From Pterobdella sp. o SKG-2022 (lineage: Eukaryota; Annelida; Clitellata; Hirudinida; Piscicolidae), in the NCBI GenBank assembly GCA_964035795.1, contig OZ038327.1:5584770-5648769 (forward strand): a stretch of 64,000 nucleotides of DNA. The letters are read 5' to 3'. Each line of letters starts with the position of its first letter. Positions within the stretch are counted from its first letter, which is position 1. Position numbers and translations under genes: made by a program. The notes under the pieces are model-generated. The model made no database searches. It was given only the letters and a program-made list of their open reading frames with translations, and was not told the origin of the DNA. Below, piece after piece: positions 14,953-25,885 of the stretch.

Positions 14953-17523
14953 TGTGTTTGCGAGTGTTTGTGTGTGCGTATTAGTGGATAGGTAGTATAT
15001 AAATAGATGAGAATGTCTATGGAGGGATATTATTGGACGATATTTTTAGAAATGTTTTTCAACTCAAATTTCACGCTCTTCAGTGTTGTTGTTGCTGCTA
15101 TACACGCTTGTCATCATTATACTTTTGTTATTTCTATTATTTCTCTTAATTTTATTATTATTATTATTAAAATGCTTTTTATTATATTATTTTTATTGCT
15201 CTTAATATTATTGTTATCATTGCTCTTATTATTATTATTTTTATTATTATTGTTATTTTTATTATTTTCACCGTTATTGCTATTATTATTGCTATTACCT
15301 TCATAATAGTTAATTCTCTTGCCTATCACCATTCCCACGTTGAACAAGATACTAGGATATCACCACACATGAAGTAGATTCATAATAGGATATCATTATA
15401 AATAGCTCTGCATTACCATTGAGTTTGATATATAATCATCGAATCTTAGTCATTATATTTATTATCGTTATCAACCACGCCAGTAGTGTTATAACTAGCA
15501 TGGAATTAGTGTCACTAAAAGTTTATCATTCAGTATTAATTTTTGATGGAAGCAGTTAGTGTTTTTATTCTAAGTTGATTTTTGGGAGGTGGGTGTGGTT
15601 CTAGTCGGTCATTATATGTCATAATTCTAATGATGATGATGATGATTTTTTTAGTGTCATTGTGTCCTAAATTACCGGGGTTGGGTAAGTTTATTATTTT
15701 TATTTTTGTTATTATTCTAAGTCCACCTTCCTTGTCATTTTGTTTCATCTCGCTTGGTCGCATGTGATTCCATCTATTTTTGAGGTTTGTCTTTAGTCAC
15801 ATTTTCTTTGGTCTGTTTTTTTGATTCAATATATATTTTTTTGGTTTGGTTGTTTATAGTTAGTCTAATTTCACCTAATTTTTCATCAATTAATATGATT
15901 ATTTAATTTATCAATAATTAACTTCATTCATATTTAATTTACTCTTAATAAACCCCACGTTCAATTAATAATGCTCATTTTTATAGTGCTGAAAAGGAAA
16001 TTGAAGCGCATATTTGAGTTTCCTTGTTGTTCACATCTTTATGAGTTTATGGTGGTAGTGCTCAGGCACCTTTATTTTTATTTCATATGACATTTTAACT
16101 TTCTACATTTTTATTGAATTATTTTTTTTTTCAATAATTTCAAATCAATTAAAAAAAGTTTTTGAATATCGAAAACAAACTTCCTATTTATTATTTTTAT
16201 AATTTTTTATTGATAGTCGATTTCTATTTTATTCATGAAAGCGTTTTGAGATGAAGCCTCTGCGTTGAAAATATCTAACCAATTATTTATGTTTTCATCG
16301 TTGGAGAAAGATTTGCAGTTGGGAAAAATATTTGCAACTTTGTAAAATTTGAATCCACTTTTGAACATGAAGAAGAAAAATACTTTGGCATATCTATGAA
16401 TGGAAACAAAAAAAAATAAAATTTTGTTTCATAAAATAATAAAAAAAATCATATTTATTATGAATTATAATAAAAATTAGACAAGGATCAACAAAAACAT
16501 TTTAATTAACTTGATAATACAAAAAGAATTATTATAATTATGGAACAATAAAAGAGTTGTTAATTCATTGTATCAAAACTAGCGTAAGTTCATTACGTCT
16601 TTAAAACTAAAAACGTTATAATAAAAAAAAACAAGCACAACTATAAGAATAATAATGGAGATTTCACAATGATATTAAGATGAGGACTCGAAACAACACG
16701 TACAACAATAACGACAGTACTGCACAAGACTGAAGCGAGATGTTGGGAAGCAGAAAAATAAGAAGTTTTTTGATTATTATTGAAAAAATAATGGATGAAT
16801 TAATGTTGGTATTATGGTTTAAAATATATTAATAAATGACTATTATTATTTTTATTATTAAAAAAATAAAGAAAAATTTATAAAACTCTCATCATCAAAA
16901 AGATAGTTGTCGATGATTTTATTACTTTTATTAGTAAAACAATAATAATGAAATATATTATTATTATTCTTGTTATTATTATTATTATTATTCTTGTTTT
17001 TATTAGTATTATTATTCTTGTTTTTATTATTATTATCATTCTTATTGTTATTCTTGTTTTTATTATTATTATTTATATTATTATTATTATTCTTGTTTTT
17101 ATTAGTTTTATTATTTTATTATTATTATTATTCTTGTTTTTTTTATTATTATTTTTTTTGTTATTATTATTATTATTATTATTTTTATTTATTTTTTAAT
17201 TATTATTATTGTTTTTATTTTTTATTTTTATTAATATTTTTTTTTTCTGGACACAGACGATGGTGAGAAAGATACTTTCATAATAAAAGTTAACAGGTCC
17301 CAATCATAATAATACCTACACTTTACGATTGCAGTTAGGACGGCAAGAAATTTACTCCCATATACCATAACATAATAACATCTACACTCGAAAGATTTTT
17401 AGGGGTTAATGAAGAAAAAGTAATCGAGTATTTTAATAAGTTAATTCAATTTAGTTATTTCGAATGATAAATTATATATTGAAAAATAATTATAATTGAC
17501 ATTTAAATGAAAAAAAATAAAGT
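14953..17523. other. intergenic region between convergent genes
   Basis: This lies downstream of the REEP5-like stop codon and downstream of the - strand gene ending at 17524. It contains ATT-rich and T-rich tracts and no exon I can support. A - strand frame at 15536-15763 and Leu/Ile-rich frames at 15007-15347 are repeat translations. Both genes' 3' UTRs and poly(A) sites should fall here; AATAAA strings are too common in this AT-rich DNA to choose between. Confidence 0.5.
16955..17245. repeat. degenerate (ATT)n tract
   Basis: Nearly 300 bases of interrupted ATT and TTTTTATT repeats. Poly-Leu and poly-Ile frames on the + strand come from the repeat. Confidence 0.85.
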
Positions 17524-18304
17524 TTAAAAGAGTTTCGTACAACACATCATCACAAAAAGACACACCGACACAATATGACACAGAAGCGATGAAGAAGACG
17601 AAGAAGATGTTGAGTTGAAAGGTAATGATAATGATCCAGCAGGCAGTTTGACGTAATCTAAATAACCTACGTTTCTTCTGTTTGTGGGGTAATCCTTGAT
17701 GAAATACTCAGAGTTTTTAAAACGCCCGCCAGATGTCGCATTATGGCTGAGATGCATCGTGTCGTGGTGGTAGTTGGTTGCGCTGTTTTTCTGCATGTTT
17801 TGGATGTTTTTGTGATACGGGGCTTTGTTATAGTGTGTTTTATGAATGTATTGGTCAATGTTGTTGTTTATGTCATAGTTGTAGTTGTTGTTAATGTTTT
17901 TGAGTTTTTCTTTTATTCTTTGCAGCTCTTTCTCTTGCGGAGAGATGTCGTCTTCTGTCGGTAATATCATAATAGAAAAACATCATAATAAAAAAATATT
18001 AAGAAAAAATATGTCGGAAATATATATAAACTAAGCACCATAAAAAATAGCATTTTGAAGAGTTGAAAGCCGCAATGATATAAAGAATGTAATATTCAAA
18101 GTTAAAAAAACACTGAAATATGATCTTGTGGCAGTTAGTGAGACCTTTAAAATCGAATCCAGGTGTCACAACGACAACGGAAGTAGATGCACCAATAGTT
18201 GTCCATCCCACTACACACACACTAAATGTGTATGTGCATGATTCTTTCAGGCCGTGTATATGAGCGGTAGTTTGAGACTGTGTGTTTGTACGTGTACGTG
18301 TGCG

Positions 18305-18393
<89 letters not shown>

Positions 18394-21300
18394 ATGCACA
18401 GCTTTAGCACGTTCAAAATGGCTGCAAAGTTTTTGTGAATTAAAGTAACAAAAAAGAAAATTTTCTGACTCGAAACTTATTATTATATTTTTTAAAAAAT
18501 TCTGTGAATATTATTTAACTAAAAAAAGTGGAAGGAAACTTATATTTTAAATTCTATCGGAACTTTGAAAGAGACTAAAGGATAAATAAAAGTTTGGAAA
18601 AGATTGATTTTTGTAAAATTCATAATTTAAATTCAATATATACTTGAAATTTTTTAGTTGTCTGAAGAAAAAGCAACTTTCGAAGCATTTTGGAATTTGA
18701 ACGGTCATGCAGGCATTAGAAGAAAAGTGGATATATATAATTAACGAATAATTGAATTTTTCTGAATGAAGTTGTGCGATGGTCACAAATGACAAAATAT
18801 TTCAATAATCCAACTCAAATCTACTGAAAAAAGATTTTTTAAGACTTGCACACAGCTGATAGCCTGTCAGATTAGTTTGCAACACACATCTTTATCCTTA
18901 GTTTTTAAGAATGGTATTAAAGTTGAATATTGGTGCTTGGAACGTCAAAACTTTAGGAAACCTCACGAAGTTTAGTATGCCACTGCTGAATGTAAGTCAC
19001 AATGGAAATGAAGGAAATATCGACAGTTTCAGAAGTTCAAGGGTGTGGGTGTGGTTCTTTAGAGGTTGAAGATGCACTAATTGTTTATTCGGGTTCTGAA
19101 ACTAGATTGGTTGGTAAGCAAAGAGGTACGGGTATAATTCTGCGTAAATAGTTAAAAGAGGCTTTCAAAATGAATGGTGTGTTCAATCCAATCAATGAAA
19201 GACTAGTGAAAGTGACAATAAAAGTAGGCCACTTGGGTATCACTATGCTAGCTGTTTATGCGCCAACAGAAGTTGATGAAGCTGAAACGTGCGACCAATT
19301 TTATGAAATACTTCAAGAAAACATTGATCAAGTAAACAAAAAACATATGATCTTAGGTGATTTCAACGCAAGGGTCGGTCAACCGTCTTTTCAGTCTTCT
19401 CTTCATGGCAAGCACAATTCTGACGTAGATAACAACAACGGTAGAAGACTAGTCGATTTTTGCAACTACAACAATTTTATGATTACTAATACAATTTTTC
19501 CTCATAAGAAGATTCACCAATTCACATGGCATCATCCTAGTCAACAACATGCGGGTCACGTCATCGATTACATTCTCGTGAATTCAGAATTTCGATCATA
19601 CTTTCTCGACACAAAAGTTTTTAGACGAACCATGCATACCTCAGATCATCTTCCACTAATCTCCAAGTTAAGATTCCCTAGTACAATCCAGTATAAACGC
19701 AATGATAGAATGAAGAAATCTTTTAACCCTAAAAAATATGACACTGATTCTCCAAACAATGACATTATAAAAAATTTTAAAAATACTTTATGCAATTATC
19801 CTTCCAAACATGTCAACATGAATAATTAATGGTGTAGTTTTAAAACAACATTGAATTATGCTGTAATTAATTGTTTGCCAAAAAGATCGAAATGTGTTAC
19901 TGAAGAGGTTCGTCAACAAGAAAAATCAAACATGCATCTTAAAATATTGGCGTGCAAACAAAAAACCTCAATGTTCCCACTGATCTTAAATTGAAGTACA
20001 CATAAATCAAAAAGAAATGTAAAGTTGCTTGCAAACATACCTTAAACTCTTGGTGAGAGAATAGTGCTAAAGAGGCTAAAGAAGAATTTTATATTAATTT
20101 GAAGCAAGGTAAAGGAGGACCCCTTATAAAAAAAACTGAAGAAATTAATGAGATCAAATCTCAGTGTTTATAACAATAAGCTTCTGATGGCATCACAAAA
20201 TTAACATCTACAGATGAGAAACTAGAACGGTGGTGTGAACACTTCAAGTCTGTCACTGACATAAATTCTTCTATTGTACAATCAGCTCTCTAAAATCTCC
20301 CACAATATCTTCCACATGATGATTCTATTGATAAACTGGTTGACCCTTTATCGGTAAGTGAACTGCAACAGTCTCTCAAACAGTGTAAAGTGAAAAGCTC
20401 CGCTGGCATTGATGGTATTGGTACAGAATTATTGCTACTTGGTTCAAAAGCTACTATGGGCTGGCTTAAAATGATTGCTGACCAAATATGGGTAGAGGAA
20501 AGAGTCCCTTCTGATTCGACAAAACAGATAACAATCCCCATCTTTAAGAATGGTAGCAGATCAAATTGCAATAATTTCCGAGGCATCACGTTACTCTGTT
20601 CAGTCTACAAAGTCTTTGCTAGAGCTTTGTTAAATAGAATGAAACCTTTTGTTGAAGAACAGCTAAGCGAGTATCAATGTGGTTTTCAAGCAAAGAGGGG
20701 CTGCTGTGACCAGCTGTTTTCGACAAAAATGGTGATGCAACGTGCCAGAGAGTTCAATGTGCCTGTTTTTATATGTTTTATCGACCTCTGTAAAGCATAT
20801 GATTCAGTTAACAAAAGTGCACTTTGGACCGTAATACGTCAGGCTTATCGCTTTTCTGAGAAGTTTGTTAGAATCATAGAAGCCTTACACAATGAAACAT
20901 ATGGGGTGGTTCGGTTTGAAGGTCAACTGTCAGCTGAGTACAAGGTGGAATCTGGGGTGAAACAGGGTGATGTTTTGGCTCCCACTTTTTTTAACGTGTT
21001 TTCAGATGTCATTATTTGGTCGGTAATGTTGAAGCATCCCAATTCTGGAGTTGACTTTGAATACAATCTCAAGACTCCCCTGGTTTGTAACAGTCGCCAC
21101 AAGTTTGATAAGAAGGAAAGAATTCCAATTCTTATGTATGCTGATATATAGTATTGATGAGTAGTAATAAGAGTGAATTAAAAGTTCTCATTCAATCCAT
21201 CAATGAAGAGTTAACCCATTTCGGATCAAAAATTAATAGCCAAAAATCAAAAATAATGACTATATCTCCAGAAGCTGACTACCCAGATACCCAGCTTAGA

Positions 21301-24300
21301 GGCAGCAATGATGATTTTGATTTTGAAGAAGTGGGTCAGTATAAATACCTGGGCAGCATACTTGGAAACGACTGCTTTCTGGAGGAAGAAATTGATGTGC
21401 GAATCAACAAGGCTTCGATAGCTTTCAGAAGTATGTACAAACTCGTTTGGCGTCAAGCTAAAATAAACAGGAAGACCAAGATGAGGTTGTTTAAAGCAAC
21501 CGTAATGCCAGTTCTTTTTTACGGAAGCGAGTTATGGGCACCTCTTTCACACCAAGTACAACGACTCCAAATCTTCATCAATAAATGTCTGCGAACTATT
21601 TGTGGTTTCACTCTAAAAGATAAAATAAGATGCACGAAGATAAGGGAAATGGCCGAAATGGAAAGAGTCGACTGCATCTTACAACAGAGAAGCTTGCGAT
21701 GGTTATGTCATGTTGAAAGAATGTGTGAAGAACGGGTTCCAAAAAAGTTACTGGTTAGCAGAATAAGTGATGGTAAAAGGTGTCAAGGGGGACAGAAACA
21801 AAGGTGGGTTGACGTGGTGAGTAATGATTTAAAAGATATTAATATGGTTAATGATTGGCGGTGCAAAGCGAAGGTTAGAAATGAATGGAGAAAAGGTATA
21901 GTTAATCGTACCCTGGAGCTGAACCAAAAAAAAGAACAAACAGAAAGTAAAAAAAGAGATCGTTCAAAAGAACAAAACTCAAGTGATGCTGATAACAGGA
22001 ACAAGTATATCGTATCAAATGGTGAACTGCTTTGCTCGTTTCCTGGATGCAACAGAATAGCAGCAAACAAAGCAAAACTCGCGAACCATGTTAGACAGAA
22101 ACATTCTACACAGGTAAGCCTGACCATTGCATGCCAACATTGCGGACAACACTACAAACGTCANNNNNNNNNNNNNNNNNNNNNNNNNNNNNNNNNNNNN
22201 NNNNNNNNNNNNNNNNNNNNNNNNNNNNNNNNNNNNNNNNNNNNNNNNNNNNNNNNNNNNNNNNNNNNNNNNNNNNNNNNNNNNNNNNNNNNNNNNNNNN
22301 NNNNNNNNNNNNNNNNNNNNNNNNNNNNNNNNNNNNNNNNNNNNNNNNNNNNNNNNNNNNNNNATGACTAAAAGCGTGGATAGATGACTGAATGGATGGA
22401 TGGAGAGCCAAATAGAAAAATGGGTGAATGAATGAAAGTGAACAAAGCCGAATCTATAGACCAATAAACAACTAGATGGTCGACGAGTTAATTAAACTTC
22501 AAAAATTTGAACTTTTCCAATTTTCATTTTAATTTCGTGATGTTTTCTTGATGGTTAGACTAAAAACTTTTATGTGTTTCAGATAAGAAATGTTTATCCT
22601 TTGAATTCGAAGTTCATGGTTTCACTTAAAACTACTTCATACCTGAATTTAAAAATATTTTTGAAGTAGTTACTATAAAATTTTGGAACGACCCTGGCAT
22701 TAACTTCTCCATTAAACCCGATTTTTTCTTCAATAAAGAGAATGCTTGAAATTAACAAATGAAAGACTCACAAAACTTGGTTAAGACTAACCAAGTCTTT
22801 TCCACAAACACTATTGTCCATTCATTAAGCCACATCACATCACAAAAAGCCTTACCCACATAATAACAAACGCAAGCTATTTATTTCTAATCTACCATAG
22901 TTATATTTCTCTATAAGTAGAAACTTCTCTAAGCGTCAGTTAATTGTTTTTATCTCACACTTTTTTTTTCAATTCACCTTACCTATATAAAAATAATACT
23001 TTCCTTTGAACAACTTCTCTACCACCCTCATCAACTTTTCACGCCTACCTCACACTTATCTATGTAAGTGAACCATCACTCACCTTACATCGAGGATTCT
23101 GTAGCTTAATAGGTATGTGAAAACTCCATTTTATAAAGCATTCAAAACCTCATCTCACATCCCAACCCACACAAACTCACATTGGTGTGGAAAGTGAGGG
23201 TGCCATTAAGTTGGTGTGTTTCAATACTTAGGGGGCCATCCTTGAAACAAGATTCCAACCACCATGATACTGAGTAGTTGGCTGGTGATGGGGTTGATGT
23301 TGGGTGATTGGGTGAGAGGCAGATGAGAAGGTGAGTGAGTGGTGGGTGGTTTGTGGGTGATTTTTGGGTGGTGGGGGGAAGGTTGGATGACTTGTGGATG
23401 GGTAAGAGGATGATGTCTGAGTGGTTGATGGGTAGGTAAGTAATTGAATGAGTGGATGGTGCAATTTTGGCTGGTAGGTTAGAGAAAGCTTGGTGGCGGG
23501 TAATTTTATGTTGTGTTTCACTGAGTTGGGTAGGAATGTGCTTAAGTTGATGGTTGTAAAAGGAAGATAATGGTTTTAGGTTTTCATGTATTATTAAAGG
23601 CTAAAATTATTAATTTTTTCAGCTGGTAATAAAAAATTAATAGAAATAATAGAAAACCTGGTTTTTTATTTAGAGAACCCTGGAAATCCCAAGAAACTTG
23701 GCACCTCACCAAGCCATTTCTAAAATATGCTGGTTTGAAAAATAAATGGGGAGAAGATGAAGAGGAAGAAGATGATGAAGAAGAGGGAAAAGAGGAAGGT
23801 GATGATGATAGCTCTAAGTTGTTTGGCCAATCTAGCTCGTACATACCTCCAAAAACATCATCATCATCGTCGTAGTCATCATCGTCGTCGTCATCATCGT
23901 CGTCGTCATCATCGTCGTCGTCATCATCGTCGTCGTCATCCTCACCTATATCATAATTCTCATAATCATGATCTACATCATTCTCGCCATCTTCATTTTT
24001 TTCTTCTATATTATCGTTACCATCATTAACTTTCTTTGCGATGGAATTGCTTCTGATATTATTCTTCATATTGATTTTTTTTCGGTTTTTCAATTCATAA
24101 GTATCATAAGTAATATTCTTGTTATTATTTTTTTTATTTTTGTTTTTTCTTAGATAGTTATTTTTTGAATTTTTCTTAAAATTAGTTAAATTATTATCGA
24201 CATTACTTTTAAAACTTATGTTATTATCACCCTCATTACTTTTATTAAATCTTTTATTATCTGTTATGAACATAAGCTGGTAGTCATGACTAGCACTTGA

Positions 24301-25885
24301 TGACGTCACAGATATTAGCAAACGAGATTTGTAACTTTTTAAGCGGGACGAAGATGGAGAAACTGTACAGATAGTCTGTGATGATGATGATGATGGTGGT
24401 TGTGATGAGGATGATGATGATGGTGGTTGTGATGATGATGATGATGATGATGGTGGTTGTGATGATGATGGTGGTGGTTGTGATGATGATGATGGTGGTT
24501 GTGATGATGATGGTGGTGGTTGTGATGATGATGATGATGATGGTGGTTGTGATGATGATGATGATGATGGTGGTTGTGATGATGATGATGGTGGTTGTGA
24601 TGATGATGGTGGTGGTTGTGATGATGATGGTGGTGGTTGTGATGATGATGGTGGTGGTTGTGATGATGATGAAAAGGAAGATGAAAAAAACAATGAGAGG
24701 TAATAAATCAAATAACAAATCCCACTTATAAAACACTAAGACATGAAGAGACCTGTAAGATGACCCAGTATTTTGAATCTAGGTCAAGATGACTGAGTCT
24801 TATTGAGGTCACTTTGGGAGAAAGCTCTAATGAAGATGATGATGTAGGAAAAAGTGGTGGAGTGGAAAATGATGAAGATGAGGATGAGTTCTTTTCTATT
24901 CTTTCTGAATCTAGAACTTTCTTCCAGACCAACTTGCAAGGGATGGAAAGATCTCATTGGTAAAAGTTTAAAATGGAAGATCACATTTATAATAATTATA
25001 AAGAATGTCTTTTAATGAAATATTTGTTTCATATTGGATACTGAATTCAATAAATAAAAATTTAAGTATGGGTGTGAATGGATAGAGAGAAGGGTGGATG
25101 GATAGAGAGAAGAGTGGATGGGTAGAGAGAAGGGTGGATAGGTAGGAGAGGGTTGATGGATAAAGGAAATGAAGGTTGGATGAATGTGAATGCACCAAAT
25201 GATGATTAGGATGATTATAGAGTGGAAAAAAAATAGTTTTAAATGAAATTTTCAAAAAATTTGACAAAACAATGAAGGTCTCAGATGAAGATTGAGTGTT
25301 TGCATTAAAGAAAGAGAAAAAATAAAAGAATATAAACAGAATTTATTTAAACTACCTTGAATTTCAAAAGTTTTATTGATGATTTCAGTTCAACATCATT
25401 GTTTCTGTTATTTTTTATATTTTTTTCATTATTATTATTATTACTATTATTTTTTTTATTTTTTATTTTATCGTAGTTTTCATTTTTTCTTTTTTTCCAG
25501 GCCAACATGGTGGAATACTCGTTGGAAAGTAGGTCAACTGAGACATTGAACTGGGTCAGTTCAAACGTTGGACAACACTGATTGGCTGGATATTTATAAA
25601 ATAAAATTTTGCAGAGATTTTTATTAGAGATTGTAAAAAATATATCATTATTGTTAGCAATGAATATTTTTTCAAAAGGAATTTTTAAAATCAATTCATC
25701 TCTATAAATAGATTAAAACAATAAATACAAACAGCAAGTCAGTTGAAAAAAAATTCATTATGAAAATGTATTTCAAACAAGGAAGATTTTTATATGAACA
25801 TATGAAAAAATGATTGAAATTTGCGTATAAAAGGGCTTAAGATGCCAATGAATAGAGTCCACAAACCTTTGTTAGGCCACAGCTT
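17524..25885 (-). CDS. unidentified multi-exon gene, 3' end complete
   Basis: Model, in transcript order: 25885..25867, 25699..25356, 24932..24753, 24375..23847, 23269..23181, 23098..23084, 23034..22983, 18761..18644, 18221..18145, 17954..17524; 1854 bases, 617 residues plus stop, N-terminus not found. Every exon has GT/AG borders and every junction keeps phase. Several donors are strong (GTATGT after 23847, GTGAGT after 23181 and 23084). Legible segments include KLWPNKDELILKIPFEKIF, CCPTFELTQFNVSVDLLS, LDLDSKYWVILQ, a run of about 25 Asp, WWLESCFKDGPLSIETH, ACMTVQIPKCFESC, GWTTIGASTSVVVVTPGFDF and SPQEKELQRIKEKLKN. The last 25 residues are Ser-rich then hydrophobic (LLCHIVSVCLFVMM), like a GPI-attachment signal or tail anchor. 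I do not recognise the family. The 15- and 52-base exons are the least certain (the first could be 21 bases, from 23104). Confidence 0.55.
18303..18390. repeat. (GT)n microsatellite in an intron
   Basis: About 88 bases of pure GT, with degenerate TGTG/CGTG sequence upstream. It lies in the intron between the exons at 18644-18761 and 18145-18221 of the - strand gene. Thr-His and Cys-Val frames are artefacts. Confidence 0.97.
18911..19150 (+). pseudogene. LINE endonuclease N-terminus, frameshifted
   Basis: The start ATG at 18911 is followed by LNIGAWNVKTLG, the usual opening of the apurinic-type (EEP) endonuclease of LINEs. The frame closes at about 19069, and homologous reading resumes one frame over: SLEVEDALIVYSGSETRLVG then KQRGTGIILRK to a TAG near 19151. 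In an intact protein this part carries the strand order leading to the catalytic Glu. Here the frameshift separates it from the rest. Confidence 0.75.
19170..19829 (+). pseudogene. LINE apurinic-type endonuclease domain
   Basis: A 219-residue frame carries the landmarks of the exonuclease/endonuclease/phosphatase fold: MLAVYAPT (about residue 27), GDFNARVG (about 63, catalytic Asp and Asn), HVIDYILVNSEF (about 130) and HTSDHLPLISKLRF (about 155, catalytic Asp-His). In LINEs this domain nicks the target to prime reverse transcription. The frame ends at a TAA at 19827-19829, and sequence up to about 20310 is broken by several stops, so the linker to the polymerase is lost. Confidence 0.88.
20320..21151 (+). 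pseudogene. LINE reverse transcriptase, palm broken at YADD
   Basis: The frame reads VSELQQSLKQCKVKSSAGIDGIG, then IPIFKNGSRSNCNNFRGITL (fingers), EYQCGFQAKRGCCDQLF, FICFIDLCKAYDSVNK (motif A, first catalytic Asp), ESGVKQGDVLAPTFFNVFSD (motif B) and ILMYADI followed by a stop (21149-21151). The last should be the YADD motif C. Loss of one base inside the codon of its second Asp explains both the changed residue and the immediate stop. This copy cannot make an active polymerase. Related intact elements keep the two domains in one frame. Confidence 0.88.
21154..22163 (+). pseudogene. LINE polymerase thumb and zinc-finger C-terminus
   Basis: Resuming one frame over just after the broken YADD, the sequence reads SSNKSELKVLIQSINEE, GQYKYLGSILGND, VLFYGSELWAPLSHQVQRL and RSLRWLCHVERMCEERVPKK, the usual post-palm landmarks. 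From about residue 290 come CSFPGCNRIAANKAKLANH with VRQKH (C-x4-C...H-x5-H) and the start of a second finger CQHCGQHYKR, which is cut by the assembly gap. Such fingers are thought to bind nucleic acid during target-primed reverse transcription. No stop is seen before the gap. Confidence 0.82.
22164..22363. other. assembly gap (200 N)
   Basis: Exactly 200 N. It cuts the second zinc finger of the LINE. The round number suggests a placeholder rather than a measured length. Confidence 1.
23855..23942 (-). repeat. poly-Asp coding repeat
   Basis: On the - strand this is a run of GAT/GAC codons encoding about 25 Asp with one Tyr, inside the 529-base exon of the unidentified gene. GAT and GAC codons alternate in blocks (GATGACGACGAC), so it is not a pure trinucleotide array. 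Length variation between individuals is likely. Confidence 0.8.
24379..24671. repeat. GATGATGATGGTGGTTGT minisatellite
   Basis: About 290 bases built from units such as GATGATGATGGTGGTTGT with variable numbers of GAT. On the - strand the tract contains no AG until the CACAG at its end, directly before the 529-base exon; it would form the pyrimidine/CA-rich 3' end of that intron. A Ser-Gln-Pro-Pro reading through it is open, so it could also be translated if the intron is retained. Confidence 0.9.

Larger units (their letters stand above)
18911..22410 (+). mobile_element. RTE-like LINE, near full length, antisense in an intron
   Basis: A single element can be followed from an endonuclease N-terminus (GAWNVKTLG at 18911) through endonuclease, reverse transcriptase and C-terminal zinc fingers into the 200-N gap; the right end beyond 22364 is not defined. 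It lies in antisense orientation in the 4.2-kb intron (18762-22982) of the - strand gene. Several frameshifts and stops break the reading frame, detailed in the sub-entries. The C-terminal C2H2-like fingers and the YGSELWAPLSHQVQRL segment link it to the fragments at 9588-11215. Confidence 0.85.

Noticed and set aside
16000..16060. Possible further REEP5 exon reading AEKEIEAH
   Set aside because: Its phase does not fit the preceding exons, and a fitting terminal exon was found at 14900-14952.
21783..22127. - strand frames opposite the LINE zinc-finger region
   Set aside because: Shadows of the LINE coding strand, with no conserved motif.
23757..24029. Arg/His-rich + strand frame
   Set aside because: It is the antisense of the poly-Asp exon of the - strand gene.
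24290..24736. Poly-Met/Val and Ile/Thr frames on both strands
   Set aside because: Other-frame readings of the GAT/GGT minisatellite.
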